This document shows positions 9,202 through 18,737 of a stretch of DNA of 64,000 bases, piece by piece. This stretch comes from JANQEU01 sp965228045. Its GTDB lineage: Bacteria > Bacteroidota > Bacteroidia > Cytophagales > Cyclobacteriaceae. Under the pieces are notes generated by a model. It made no database searches and was not told the origin of the DNA. It worked only from the letters and a program-made list of their open reading frames with translations. Position numbers and translations under genes: made by a program. Every line of letters starts with the position of its first letter. Position 1 is the first letter of the stretch. Location: the NCBI GenBank assembly GCA_965228045.1, contig OZ245789.1, positions 4,588,001 through 4,652,000 on the forward strand. The letters are read 5' to 3'.

Positions 9202-9248
9202 ATAACAGAAGAACAATCTGTTTGCCGTAACCCTTACCTTTTTACGGA

Positions 9249-12200
9249 TTATTTTATGAGAATTCTCGAAGAATTAACATTGGATCCAACCTGAATTTCG
9301 AGAAAATACATCCCAGGTCGGAAATCACGGACATCTACCAGGAAGGTTTTCAATCCCGAACCGAGGTTCTCGAAAGATTGTTCCTTCTTTACCTTTCCAG
9401 CGGGATCCAACAGACGAATGATCACATTTTCGTCCTCCTGGGTAATTATCCGTACGAAGAATTCTTCCGAAGCCGGGTTTGGATATGCCGGTTCAAATAC
9501 TACAGGTTCTGATTGTGACAAACATACCTCATTGTTATAGGGATTTTCATCACCGCTTCCAAGGGACGTGGATACGGTCACACATAAGGTTCCCAGATAT
9601 GATGGATCAAGTGGAAGACTTGTATTCAAACGGATGACATTACTGCTTCCAACATTGATCCTGGATCGATTGACTTCCCGGATGGGTAGTCTGTTATCAA
9701 TATCCAGCGTAAATGTCATTTCTTCAATCGGTAAATTACTTTGATTCTCCACTACGGTCAGCAACGTGCCGAAACCACTGCCATCATCCTCCAGTTCTAA
9801 TTCCAACAGCCCAAGGTCTACCACCGGTACGGCAACCAGAATTTCTGTTGATGTAGTATCAGAGCATCCATTTTCCGCAGTTACGATCTGAGAGATTTGG
9901 AATATACCTTCTTCATTGAGTCTGGTGGTGAATGTATCATTGACAGAGAACAAGTCATCCTCCAAATACCACAGCAGCGAGTCATAACCCGAAAGGTCAT
10001 AGACTTCCACTGAGTTTCCGGCGACTGCATAATCCGACGAAGTAGTGAAAGACGAAGTAGGGGGATTCAGGATACCTATGGTTTCCGTATAGTCGTATTC
10101 ACAACCCAATTCCGTTTCTATGGAGAGGCGAATGTTTTTGGTCCCCGACTCCCCGAATGAATGTAGTATTTTCGGTCCGTTGCCAAGAGTGACCTGATCA
10201 TAGGACCAGGTACGGGAAATAACTTCATCGTTGGAAATGGCGATTGATTCTGTTAATTCGGTAAAGTCATTGGCACACAAACCTTCGACCACGATATCCA
10301 TATTGGGAGGATCATTGACCACAAAGGTCCTGGTCAGGGTATTCACACATAAAAACTGATTGGAGGTCGTCATGGTAACTTCATATTCTCCGGCTTCAGC
10401 CAATGTAAAATTCAGGGAATCCTCCTCATAGGTCTCATCCTGATACGTCCATTCCATGCTGAGATAGGTTTCCGGATCAGATGTATTGATAAACTGATAG
10501 TTTTCACCAATGCAGTTTCCCTGTATTTCGAAATCAACGTCAGGTAATTCCAGGACTGACACTGTCCGCTCTATGCTGCTGCTGCACTCTCCCTCTGCCC
10601 CTACCACCTGCTGGATGGTAAACTCTCCGGCCTGATTGAACACCAGTGTTGGGTTTTTTGCTGACGAAGTCAATACACTGTCCACATACCAAGACCAACT
10701 CAGCAAGTCCCCATTCTCTACCGAAGAGGTGTCCTGAAAGACAATGGAATCATTTCTGCATATAAGTGCGTGCTGGAAACCTACTTCAGGGATGGGATAT
10801 ACTGTGAGCGTATTCTGGACGGTAGTGGTACACCCGATATCATCGGTTACCACCAGTGTGGTGGTATAATCTCCGGCATCTTCATATTCATGGGTAGGTG
10901 AAGCCAATGAGCTTTGGTATCCGTCTCCAAAGGTCCATTCGTAATCAAGTCCTGTCTCGGAGCTATTGTCATAGCTTGTGACTTCGCCAAAGCAATTGTC
11001 TTCCACGGAAAAGCTGGCTTCCGGAGCATCCCGCACGGTTATGTCTGTTTGTGCTGGTGATGAGGTGCAACCAGGCAAGGAGCTGGTGACTGAAATGCTT
11101 TTGGTTCCGGAACTCGAAAAGTTCAATAGTACACTATCCTCCATAAGCGCACTTGGGTAGTCCGTGACCGTCCATGAATACGAAAGTATGTCACCATATC
11201 CTGCGGTATCGGTATCATTTGATACCTGGATATCATTACCGACACAATAAAGTGATGTCTCCGTAGAAAAAGATGGAGTCGGTGGGTCAGGATATATGGT
11301 GATGGTATCGGTAGCGAAATTGGAGCAGGATCCCTCTGTCACATCCAGACGAACGGCATAAGTGCTGTCCCTGGGGAACTGATGGGTGGGGGTAGGATCA
11401 GTACTATCTTCGGTTTCATCACTTTCAAAATCCCAGGAGTAAGTATCCAGATCTGCCGGTGTGGGAGTGAATGTATTTTGTACGGACACGCAGGCATTGT
11501 CGGTGGTGAAAGAAATGGAGGGGGCGGTTTGATTGAGTACCGTTACGGTATCGGTATGGACAGATACGGAATCCTCATTTCTTGTAATCAATTCAATAAC
11601 GTAGTCACCTTCCGTTTCTATTTTCAATTCGCCGGGATCCAATTCACTTGAGAAATTCTGATTAATAGCACTGCAAGAAGCTGTGTACTCAAGACTCTGA
11701 AGTGCACCACTCACTACACCTTGCAAGACAACAGAACCATCACTTTTAACTGCATGAATCCCCAGGAAATTTGGCATTCCGGTGTTGTCGATTTCGGTAA
11801 TTGTTGAACTGGTTTCCAGATCTTTAAAATTTAAAATAAGAGGATCATTGGTTGTATTTGATATGAAAGCAAAATGCTGGGACCCTGAGTAGACCATATC
11901 AATTCTATGGGGTTGAATAAACCCAAAATCACCATTTGTTAACTCTCTTTCGATTGTTATGGAACCAGTGATATCTGATCCTAAATTAAGCTGATGAAGT
12001 TTTGAATTGAAGCTAACTACCATCACGATCCAATCACCTGATCGTTGAGTGATGGCTATTCCTCTTGGAAGGGTGGAACCTGTTATGGAGTTTGTGGTTA
12101 CATCTCCCGCTTCAGGAGTATTATCGAAAGAATTTCCGTAATTAACTGTAGCTAAAGAATTCCCATTATAGTACGGAAAAACCAGAATTCTATCTGTACC

Positions 12201-12776
12201 TTGAATAACTGGTATAACATCCCGGGATTGGCCTGTAAAGCCAAAATTACCGATGTCCACACCATCTGGGTCATTACTCAAGGAATTTCCGAAATCCAAT
12301 CTCGAAAAATGTCCACCATTGGTGGAATATCCAACAAATGCGTACCAGTTAGCTCCATCCTTTATGAAAGAAATTCCCTCTGGAGTTTGAAGTACATCAT
12401 CCGGATTTCCCAAACTATCCACAGTCGGAGTGTTCAAAGGAGAATCGCCATATTCAAATCTCCATATATTATTATTTGTAAGATCTGTTGCAAATCCATA
12501 CCAGTCAGTTCCATCAAAAACAAGATCAAATCCATAGTTGTTTGATAATCTAGGGACCGATGCAAGGGAAGAACTTAAAATGGCGGCTTCATCCATATCA
12601 TTTGTACAGAAATCCCATTCATACAGAGTCCCGCCAGTTGAAAGATTGTTCAGTTCGAAAAATTGATCCTTGCACACAGAACTTGGTGATGTAAAATCGG
12701 CCTGAGGTTGCGCAGGTGACATAAAACCTACCAGTGTTGTAAGAATTAAAAGGCAATATCGAATTGTGGTACCCAT
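9249..12776 (-). CDS. secreted multi-PKD-domain protein with nested beta-propeller and T9SS sorting domain
   Basis: I start at the ATG at 12776, which gives a proper signal peptide (CLLILTTLVGFMSPAQPQA); an extension to 12851 would run into the upstream gene. About 1175 residues. The mature part starts as a PKD domain (LSTGGTLYEWDFC), is interrupted by a roughly 300-residue propeller-like stretch with repeated N-[YF]-G-[ND]-S and W-Y-[AG]-F units, then resumes the PKD fold (GDYVIELITRN). About seven more PKD domains follow (YSWDFES, YEWTFGDGYQ, LSWSWYVDS, MEWTYQD and others), then a CARDB-like region and a C-terminal sorting domain (AYPNPASEEFFVRI … GMYFLEIQVGSN … RILIK). It would be exported by Sec, then by T9SS, and displayed or released. 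The start is one base after the stop of the upstream glycosyltransferase gene. Confidence 0.9.
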   Translation of the reverse strand: MGTTIRYCLLILTTLVGFMSPAQPQADFTSPSSVCKDQFFELNNLSTGGTLYEWDFCTNDMDEAAILSSSLASVPRLSNNYGFDLVFDGTDWYGFATDLTNNNIWRFEYGDSPLNTPTVDSLGNPDDVLQTPEGISFIKDGANWYAFVGYSTNGGHFSRLDFGNSLSNDPDGVDIGNFGFTGQSRDVIPVIQGTDRILVFPYYNGNSLATVNYGNSFDNTPEAGDVTTNSITGSTLPRGIAITQRSGDWIVMVVSFNSKLHQLNLGSDITGSITIERELTNGDFGFIQPHRIDMVYSGSQHFAFISNTTNDPLILNFKDLETSSTITEIDNTGMPNFLGIHAVKSDGSVVLQGVVSGALQSLEYTASCSAINQNFSSELDPGELKIETEGDYVIELITRNEDSVSVHTDTVTVLNQTAPSISFTTDNACVSVQNTFTPTPADLDTYSWDFESDETEDSTDPTPTHQFPRDSTYAVRLDVTEGSCSNFATDTITIYPDPPTPSFSTETSLYCVGNDIQVSNDTDTAGYGDILSYSWTVTDYPSALMEDSVLLNFSSSGTKSISVTSSLPGCTSSPAQTDITVRDAPEASFSVEDNCFGEVTSYDNSSETGLDYEWTFGDGYQSSLASPTHEYEDAGDYTTTLVVTDDIGCTTTVQNTLTVYPIPEVGFQHALICRNDSIVFQDTSSVENGDLLSWSWYVDSVLTSSAKNPTLVFNQAGEFTIQQVVGAEGECSSSIERTVSVLELPDVDFEIQGNCIGENYQFINTSDPETYLSMEWTYQDETYEEDSLNFTLAEAGEYEVTMTTSNQFLCVNTLTRTFVVNDPPNMDIVVEGLCANDFTELTESIAISNDEVISRTWSYDQVTLGNGPKILHSFGESGTKNIRLSIETELGCEYDYTETIGILNPPTSSFTTSSDYAVAGNSVEVYDLSGYDSLLWYLEDDLFSVNDTFTTRLNEEGIFQISQIVTAENGCSDTTSTEILVAVPVVDLGLLELELEDDGSGFGTLLTVVENQSNLPIEEMTFTLDIDNRLPIREVNRSRINVGSSNVIRLNTSLPLDPSYLGTLCVTVSTSLGSGDENPYNNEVCLSQSEPVVFEPAYPNPASEEFFVRIITQEDENVIIRLLDPAGKVKKEQSFENLGSGLKTFLVDVRDFRPGMYFLEIQVGSNVNSSRILIK

Positions 12777-12777
12777 T

Positions 12778-14028
12778 TTATTTCTTTGTGAATGGAGTTG
12801 AGACCGACAATTCATCAAAAACATTGGACAATAATTCAGTTGCCAACTCAAGTCTCCTGTACTTCAATCCAGTACCCCTGGCTCTATTCCTGATACTATC
12901 AATATTTTCGGTAAATAACTCTTCTAACTTCATGTGAAGTGAATGTGCTTGTTCCCTATCCAAACCCTCAATTACAACCCCGACGTTGTGCTTGATTGCT
13001 AATTCATCATCATCGGCAATTCCCTCATTTACTATGTAAGGCAAACCACATAATAAATAGTTTGCGGTCTTAATAGGTGACCTATATCGCTGTGAAGAAA
13101 ACGGAGGTACAGCTAAAAATCCTACATCCGCCGCCGAAAGATATTTGGGTACCTCAGTCAGGTCTATTCCATCCAGAATTTTATAGTTAGAGGTCGGAAT
13201 AATTGAATCTTGAAACGATTTCTGTGTTGTTTGATATGCATTAGGTGTAATTATTAAAAAAAAATAATCTTCATTCTGATTGTATAAATCACAGAAAAAT
13301 CTCAAGACATCCTTGACAGGATAATAAATTCCGGAAAATTTACCTAGATACAAAATTACCCTATTTGACTTCTCAATTAAATACTTGTTTCGTAATTCAT
13401 CCCGTGCAGATTCGCTTCTCTCGAAATCATTTTGATCAACGCAAAAAGGCATTATGTGAATGCGCTCCTCTCTTCCCCATCCTTCAATTAATTTTTTTGA
13501 ATACTCAGTCGGAACCAAAATATCTCGAGCGATTCTTACCTGCAATCTCTCAAGCCAGTGCAGTACCCGGTAGTTAAGGGAGCTTCTTTTCCAAATGCCA
13601 AAATCTACCATGTAAAGACTGTGGGGCTCAAAGCAAAATATAACCATTGGCTTGGAGCTGATCATTGATACCATTGTACCCAAAGCACCCGATACGGAAG
13701 TAAATGCAAGAATTCCCACTACTGTTGCTGATCGCATTTGGGAAAAACTCTCCCAAAGCACCTCCAAAAAATTATATCCCTTTTTGAAAAGCATGAAAGG
13801 GCCTCCCGTTCTATATTTCTTCGGTTTCCAATAAATATTGAATTGCTGAAGCTCATTAATTTTCTTCTTCCTTTCCTCCTCCACTAAGGCGTATTGCCCC
13901 TGTTCGAAAGTCATAAGTACAAATTCATAATTCCCGGACTTGCCCAGCACCTGGAGATATTTCAGAAGATGACCTTCGAGTATAGGATCCTTTAGACTGT
14001 GATATGCCGGTACCAAGATCCTTTTCAT
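12778..14028 (-). CDS. GT4-type glycosyltransferase
   Basis: The protein is about 416 residues of GT-B fold: an N-terminal segment MKRILVPAYHSLKDP, a domain-linker and donor region RVILYLGKFSGIYYPVKD, then SPIKTANYLLCGLPYIVNEGIADDDEL as the C-terminal sugar-nucleotide site. I take the ATG at 14028, which overlaps the previous gene as ATGA; an upstream start at 14049 gives a longer overlap. It belongs to the surface-glycan cluster and is followed, after one base, by the PKD/T9SS gene. Donor and acceptor are unknown. Confidence 0.8.
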   Translation of the reverse strand: MKRILVPAYHSLKDPILEGHLLKYLQVLGKSGNYEFVLMTFEQGQYALVEEERKKKINELQQFNIYWKPKKYRTGGPFMLFKKGYNFLEVLWESFSQMRSATVVGILAFTSVSGALGTMVSMISSKPMVIFCFEPHSLYMVDFGIWKRSSLNYRVLHWLERLQVRIARDILVPTEYSKKLIEGWGREERIHIMPFCVDQNDFERSESARDELRNKYLIEKSNRVILYLGKFSGIYYPVKDVLRFFCDLYNQNEDYFFLIITPNAYQTTQKSFQDSIIPTSNYKILDGIDLTEVPKYLSAADVGFLAVPPFSSQRYRSPIKTANYLLCGLPYIVNEGIADDDELAIKHNVGVVIEGLDREQAHSLHMKLEELFTENIDSIRNRARGTGLKYRRLELATELLSNVFDELSVSTPFTKK

Positions 14029-14897
14029 CCTTGTATGATCTTTTTCCAAAATTGAATCAAAACCGGGGGGTAACTAGAAACTGATCTGCCAAAATACTCA
14101 AGAAACTTTCCAAGATTCCTTTCATGAGCCCAATAATTAAGTGCCAATAAAGAATACATGTTTGCAAAACATTTCTTCCTGAAGCTCAATGTCTTAAACA
14201 AATTTTGCTGCATTGCCTTTTCATATACTTTCAAAGAATCGCGTTCAAGTACTGCTATGTTCCAATGCATTCCACTGGCATGCTGACGATAATTCATTAG
14301 GATTCGAGAATCACGAGCAACAGTATACTTTGCTGCAATACGTATATATAAGTCCTGATCAGCATTGTTTGACAAATCCTCGTCAAATAAGCCCACATGC
14401 TCAAGTACAGATCTTTTGATCAACACACCACTTGGAGGTGGTAATACGTGGTGCTTCCAAATCAATAAATCATTTAAAACATTGCCAGACTTCCCTCTTT
14501 TTATAACACTTGTTTCCTTTCCTAACTCATTGATTTCACGATAATCTGAATGGGCAAGACCTGTGCTTGGATCCTTTTCTAATAATTGAACCAATACAGA
14601 CAAGAATTGAGATTCCCATATATCATCGGCATCAAGAAATGCAACGTAATCACCACGGGCTGATTTGAACCCGTTATTGCGTGCTGCCGACACACCGGCA
14701 TTGTTTTGTTTTATTCCCTTGACTTTATGTGACTGTTTCACATAGGACAATATGATAGATTCTGTCATGTCCGTTGATCCATCATCTACAATAATAATTT
14801 CGAAATCATGATGGTCTTGTGATAAGACAGAATTTATCGTTTTTGAAATAAATTTCTCTGCGTTATATGCAGGGATTATTACTGATACCAAAGGCAT
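14025..14897 (-). CDS. GT2 family glycosyltransferase
   Basis: A typical GT-A family 2 enzyme of 290 residues: LVSVIIPAYNAEKFISKTI at the start, the EIIIVDDGSTD nucleotide loop, the NNAGVSAARNNG segment, and the metal-binding DXD motif in VAFLDADDIWE. A C-terminal NADQDLYIRIA matches the family ED/QD catalytic region. It would add a sugar to a growing lipid-linked oligosaccharide on the cytoplasmic face. Two bases separate it from the upstream glycosyltransferase gene and it overlaps the next by four. Confidence 0.92.
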   Translation of the reverse strand: MPLVSVIIPAYNAEKFISKTINSVLSQDHHDFEIIIVDDGSTDMTESIILSYVKQSHKVKGIKQNNAGVSAARNNGFKSARGDYVAFLDADDIWESQFLSVLVQLLEKDPSTGLAHSDYREINELGKETSVIKRGKSGNVLNDLLIWKHHVLPPPSGVLIKRSVLEHVGLFDEDLSNNADQDLYIRIAAKYTVARDSRILMNYRQHASGMHWNIAVLERDSLKVYEKAMQQNLFKTLSFRKKCFANMYSLLALNYWAHERNLGKFLEYFGRSVSSYPPVLIQFWKKIIQG

Positions 14898-14899
14898 GT

Positions 14900-16003
14900 T
14901 TAAATGTGTTTCTTTAGAAAACCATGCGCTAATTCCAGCACCTTATCAAATGTAAATTGACTTGCGTGTTTTATTCGACTGATTTTGTAATCCTCTGGCT
15001 CACCTTCCTCAATGAAGTGTTTCATTTTTGCAATAAGTGCATCATGACTATTACTCATATACATGATTTCAGGATGTGGCTTGTATTCTTCATACAAAAA
15101 AGAAAACACGGGCTTCCCCTGTGCTAAATAAACCAGGGTTTTATGGTGGTGGACAGTATTTGCGTGATAACTCATATCCATAAAGGACATGCAAAGCAAG
15201 CAAGAATCAATATAGTATTTCAGTTCCTTAAAGTGCTTAGGACCCTCTATAATAACATTTTGATAAGTATTGTTTTTAAAAATTCTTTCAGCTGCAGGAT
15301 GGTCTGTAATTCTGAGAGGGCCAACAAATACGAAATTTAGATCTGGAAAGGCACAAATGGATTTCTCATACATATCGAAATCCATCCGGTGATCAATTAC
15401 ACCTATATACAGGGCAAATCCGGGGTCAGGAAGTTTTAGTACTTTCTTCCTTTTTTCATCCAGCGAGAACTCTTCCTGGGAAATCCCATGAGGAACCACA
15501 TATTTAGGAGTGGAGAAGGCTGAAAACTCATCAAGAAAAAACTGGGAAGTGGCAAAAATCACCGTTGAGTATCGACAGAGTTGTTTTTCCCCAAAGAATT
15601 TAAAATAGTAGTAATCAACACAATGATATATGCTGGCCCTTACTCCAAGGAGCCTGGGAATGTATAATCTCATGGGATCAAAAGCCCACAAAATATCAGG
15701 TTCAAGGCTTTTTTTCTTCAGATAGGTCTTTAAAGTGCGACTAACAAGAAAATTGTTTAACAGATTTAATAACGGAACCCTGACTGGAAAATAATTACCA
15801 TATTTCAAAACATACAAGCTAGTAAACTGCTGTTTTAGTTCAAGTCGATTTTTTATAACATTAATGGGTGACCATTTTCGAGGGGGGTCTATGAAAACAA
15901 CCTTATTAGTTCTAGCTAGCTCGAAGGCATAGTTTTGTTTGGAATACCAGATATCGCCCCATGGTTCATTAGATGTTACAATTACAGTTTTATTCTTAAA
16001 CAT
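14900..16003 (-). CDS. GT-B glycosyltransferase of the glycan cluster
   Basis: I start at the ATG at 16003 (MFKNKTVIVTSNEPWGDIWYSKQ); a start at 16033 adds ten residues of low likeness to the family. N-terminal sugar-acceptor domain, then a C-terminal half with ALYIGVIDHRMDFDMYEK and HHHKTLVYLAQGKPVFSFLYEE, as in the TuaH/ExoL-like GT4 group. It is the first minus-strand gene after the isolated methyltransferase and probably has its own promoter within 16004-16208. The sequence is AT-rich like its neighbours. Sugar specificity is not visible. Confidence 0.78.
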   Translation of the reverse strand: MFKNKTVIVTSNEPWGDIWYSKQNYAFELARTNKVVFIDPPRKWSPINVIKNRLELKQQFTSLYVLKYGNYFPVRVPLLNLLNNFLVSRTLKTYLKKKSLEPDILWAFDPMRLYIPRLLGVRASIYHCVDYYYFKFFGEKQLCRYSTVIFATSQFFLDEFSAFSTPKYVVPHGISQEEFSLDEKRKKVLKLPDPGFALYIGVIDHRMDFDMYEKSICAFPDLNFVFVGPLRITDHPAAERIFKNNTYQNVIIEGPKHFKELKYYIDSCLLCMSFMDMSYHANTVHHHKTLVYLAQGKPVFSFLYEEYKPHPEIMYMSNSHDALIAKMKHFIEEGEPEDYKISRIKHASQFTFDKVLELAHGFLKKHI

Positions 16004-16208
16004 GCCTTTAAATCCAAATAACGGAAATATCAAGATTCTACTTGCAGGGTTTATCAGTTAGCCCTGTTCCTGGAGCTTAATTTGTCCAGAATTGAAAGAT
16101 AATCTGAGCAATTTTATGAAATTTGACATCTTGCACTTAATACATAGCGCCAAAAATTTGTGCATGCTTCTTTAAATTAAGATGAAATAATTACCAGAAT
16201 ATGTTACA

Positions 16209-16859
16209 ATGCGTAGACTGAAGTCCATTTTTCGACGAATGTTATTATTGTCCTCATGGGAAGACTTATCGGATGAGGAAAGAAGAAATCTTTGGCCTCC
16301 TGCAAGGAAACTAGAAACTGTGCATTTACAGAATTGCCAACTTGTGCAGGACAGGGAGACTTTGCTCGGACTAGTTCCAAAGAATTCCGTGTGTGCGGAA
16401 ATTGGAATCGATAAATGCATATTTTCAAAGAAAATACTTGGTGTCACCGAACCTTCTGTGCTCCACCTATTTGATATATCTAAATCGTCTATAGCACTAG
16501 GACAAAAGCTATTTCAGAAGGAAATAGAGCAGAGAAGAGTAATTATGGAACATGGAAACTCCAGTGAACAGCTTTCAAAGATGCCTGAAAACTATTTTGA
16601 TTGGGTTTATATAGATGGAGATCATCGATATGAAGGTTGTAAAAACGACTTAATCGTGAGTCACTCCAAACTCAAAAAAGGAGGATGGATTTTACTAAAT
16701 GATTACACATACTTCTCTCCTTCTGACTTTCAAAAGTACGGTGTAGTTGAGGCTGTAAATGAATTTTGCCTTGAGTACAATTACGAATTTCTTTACCTGG
16801 CGCTACAAGGCAGAATGTACTGTGATGTGATAATTGCACAGATCAACGCAGAAACCTAA
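16209..16859 (+). CDS. class I SAM-dependent methyltransferase (Methyltransf_24-like)
   Basis: This 216-residue protein stands alone on the plus strand inside a minus-strand cluster. A Rossmann motif I variant (SVCAEIGIDKCIFSKKIL), an acidic end of beta-2 (LHLFDIS) and FDWVYIDGDHRYEGCKNDL identify the FkbM/Methyltransf_24-like group, in which the D-H pair binds metal. It probably O-methylates a sugar or a small molecule. The 3' end overlaps asnB by four bases (tail to tail). The ATG follows a 175-base AT-rich divergent region with no clear consensus promoter. Confidence 0.8.
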   Translation: MRRLKSIFRRMLLLSSWEDLSDEERRNLWPPARKLETVHLQNCQLVQDRETLLGLVPKNSVCAEIGIDKCIFSKKILGVTEPSVLHLFDISKSSIALGQKLFQKEIEQRRVIMEHGNSSEQLSKMPENYFDWVYIDGDHRYEGCKNDLIVSHSKLKKGGWILLNDYTYFSPSDFQKYGVVEAVNEFCLEYNYEFLYLALQGRMYCDVIIAQINAET

Positions 16860-18727
16860 TCCAGATACTTCGACATCCAAATCTCCAGACAAAGCAAATT
16901 CCAGATTTTTTGTGAATGATCCTTTTCTCTTTGAAATTGCTCACGAACCAGTAGCTCAATTTCTTGGGAGTTGAATAAATCCCTAGATGAAAGACCATCC
17001 AATAATAGGGATGACGCCCAATTTCTTGAATTATCCAGCCAGTTTCGCAAAGGAATCTCAAACCCCATTTTGGGCCTATTAGTAATATTGCTGCTAACTT
17101 TTTCTGCAGCAATTTTCTTTAGAATAGATTTTCCCAGACCTCCGTAAAACTTGAATGAAGCCGGAATGCCGACAGCAAATGATACCAGTTCTTTATCCAG
17201 AAATGGGCTTCGAACTTCAAGAGAATTAATCATTGAACTCCGATCTATCTTGACAAGATAATCATCGAGCAATCGCGTATTGAGGGAGGCCATCATCAAT
17301 TGATTCACACCTTCAAAATGCTTATAATATTCCCAATTCTTTCTAAAATATGTTTCCGTAAATCCTGGATTTAATAATGATCTCGCCTGGGCTAGACTGC
17401 CTTTTTCATTTTGACTAAACCCCATTCCTCTCCATAGCTTATATGGATCTACTCTTCGCAGGAAATCATTCTGATCCCCTAAATTGGAAACAGAAGTATC
17501 AAACCTGGATGCTATTTTCGACATGAGGATCACGAATTCCCTGATGAATTTGAGCGGAAATTTCTTCTCCAACTGAAATGCCTTAAAGGCAAGAAGGTAA
17601 TTTGTATAACCTCCGAAAAACTCATCTCCTCCGTCTCCGGATAATGCCACTTTAACCTGATTAGAAATGGCGTTTGATATGTGATATGCTGGAATTAAAC
17701 TAGCATCGGCAAATGGTTCCCCAATATATGATATCAGTTTCGGCAAAGTTTGCAATACTTCTGAGTCCAGATATACCGTTTCATGATCTGTAGCATATCT
17801 TTTTGCTACCTCTTCCGCATAAACATGTTCAGAAAGATTTGAATCCTTAAATGCAACTGTAAATGTCTTTATCGGCTTCTCCGAACATTCTGCTAAAAAT
17901 GCAGTTATCAGACCCGAATCAACTCCCCCACTCAGGAAACTGGCTATTGGAACATCTGATATGGATCTTCGCTTGACCGCTGATTGTAGGATTTCTTTCG
18001 TCTGTGTTACTACATCTTCGAAGTTTTCAAAATCGAGGGGTTTATATTCATGCTCCCAATATCGCTTAGCAATTGTTTGCAGAGGTTCAAGGGAGACCTT
18101 AGTATAGTGAGCAGGATCTATCTGCTTAATCTCCTTCCAAATAGTATTTGGTTGTGGGCTAGACTGCTCAGACAAGTAGTAATCAATAGTATCGTAATCC
18201 AAAGAAATCTGATCCCGGTAAAGCGCATGAATTGAATTGATACTGGAAGCAAAAATGAAACTTTCATTGGTCCTCAAATAGTAAAGAGGCTTTTCTCCTA
18301 AAGTATCCCGGGCCAGCACCACTGTGCCATCCTGCCGATCGTAGAGGGCAAAAGCAAACATACCATTGACCTTCTGAAGCAGAATTTCAATACCCCATTG
18401 CCTGAAGCCGGCTAGAAGTACCTCAGTATCCGATTCCGTATTAAATTTTGCTCCTTTTGATCTTAATTCGGATCGAAGAGCCTGGTAATTGAATATTTCT
18501 CCATTAAACGATATTATAAGTGAACCATCTTCACTGGTCATTGGTTGGTTAGCCTGTACTGACAAGTCGATAATGCTGAGTCTCGTGTGCCCCAGAGCCA
18601 CTCGATTATCCGACCAAACACCTTGATGATCAGGTCCTCTTTCCTGCAGAAAAGCCAACATAGACTGGATACTTTTTTTGCTTGATCCATTGGGATCTAT
18701 TCCAATTATTCCTGCTATTCCACACAT
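16856..18727 (-). CDS. asnB: asparagine synthase-type glutamine amidotransferase
   Basis: The N-terminus MCGIAGIIG exposes Cys2 as the Ntn nucleophile for glutamine hydrolysis. The middle SFLSGGVDSGLITA is the PP-loop for ATP, near residue 262. Length 623 is usual for the AsnB family. In O-antigen and capsule clusters such proteins (for example WbpS-like) amidate sugar uronic acids rather than make asparagine, and its place among glycosyltransferases suggests that role here. Ten bases separate it from the upstream glycosyltransferase. Whether it makes asparagine or a glycan amide cannot be decided from sequence alone. Confidence 0.9.
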   Translation of the reverse strand: MCGIAGIIGIDPNGSSKKSIQSMLAFLQERGPDHQGVWSDNRVALGHTRLSIIDLSVQANQPMTSEDGSLIISFNGEIFNYQALRSELRSKGAKFNTESDTEVLLAGFRQWGIEILLQKVNGMFAFALYDRQDGTVVLARDTLGEKPLYYLRTNESFIFASSINSIHALYRDQISLDYDTIDYYLSEQSSPQPNTIWKEIKQIDPAHYTKVSLEPLQTIAKRYWEHEYKPLDFENFEDVVTQTKEILQSAVKRRSISDVPIASFLSGGVDSGLITAFLAECSEKPIKTFTVAFKDSNLSEHVYAEEVAKRYATDHETVYLDSEVLQTLPKLISYIGEPFADASLIPAYHISNAISNQVKVALSGDGGDEFFGGYTNYLLAFKAFQLEKKFPLKFIREFVILMSKIASRFDTSVSNLGDQNDFLRRVDPYKLWRGMGFSQNEKGSLAQARSLLNPGFTETYFRKNWEYYKHFEGVNQLMMASLNTRLLDDYLVKIDRSSMINSLEVRSPFLDKELVSFAVGIPASFKFYGGLGKSILKKIAAEKVSSNITNRPKMGFEIPLRNWLDNSRNWASSLLLDGLSSRDLFNSQEIELLVREQFQREKDHSQKIWNLLCLEIWMSKYLD

Positions 18728-18737
18728 CGTAAGTGGG

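Noticed and set aside
9225..9247. CCGTAA-N11-TTACGG inverted repeat after the PKD gene
   Set aside because: Stem is only six pairs and no T-run follows on the strand in use; poor terminator.
12777..12851. Extended start of the PKD protein
   Set aside because: Would place 25 residues before a good signal peptide and overlap the upstream gene.
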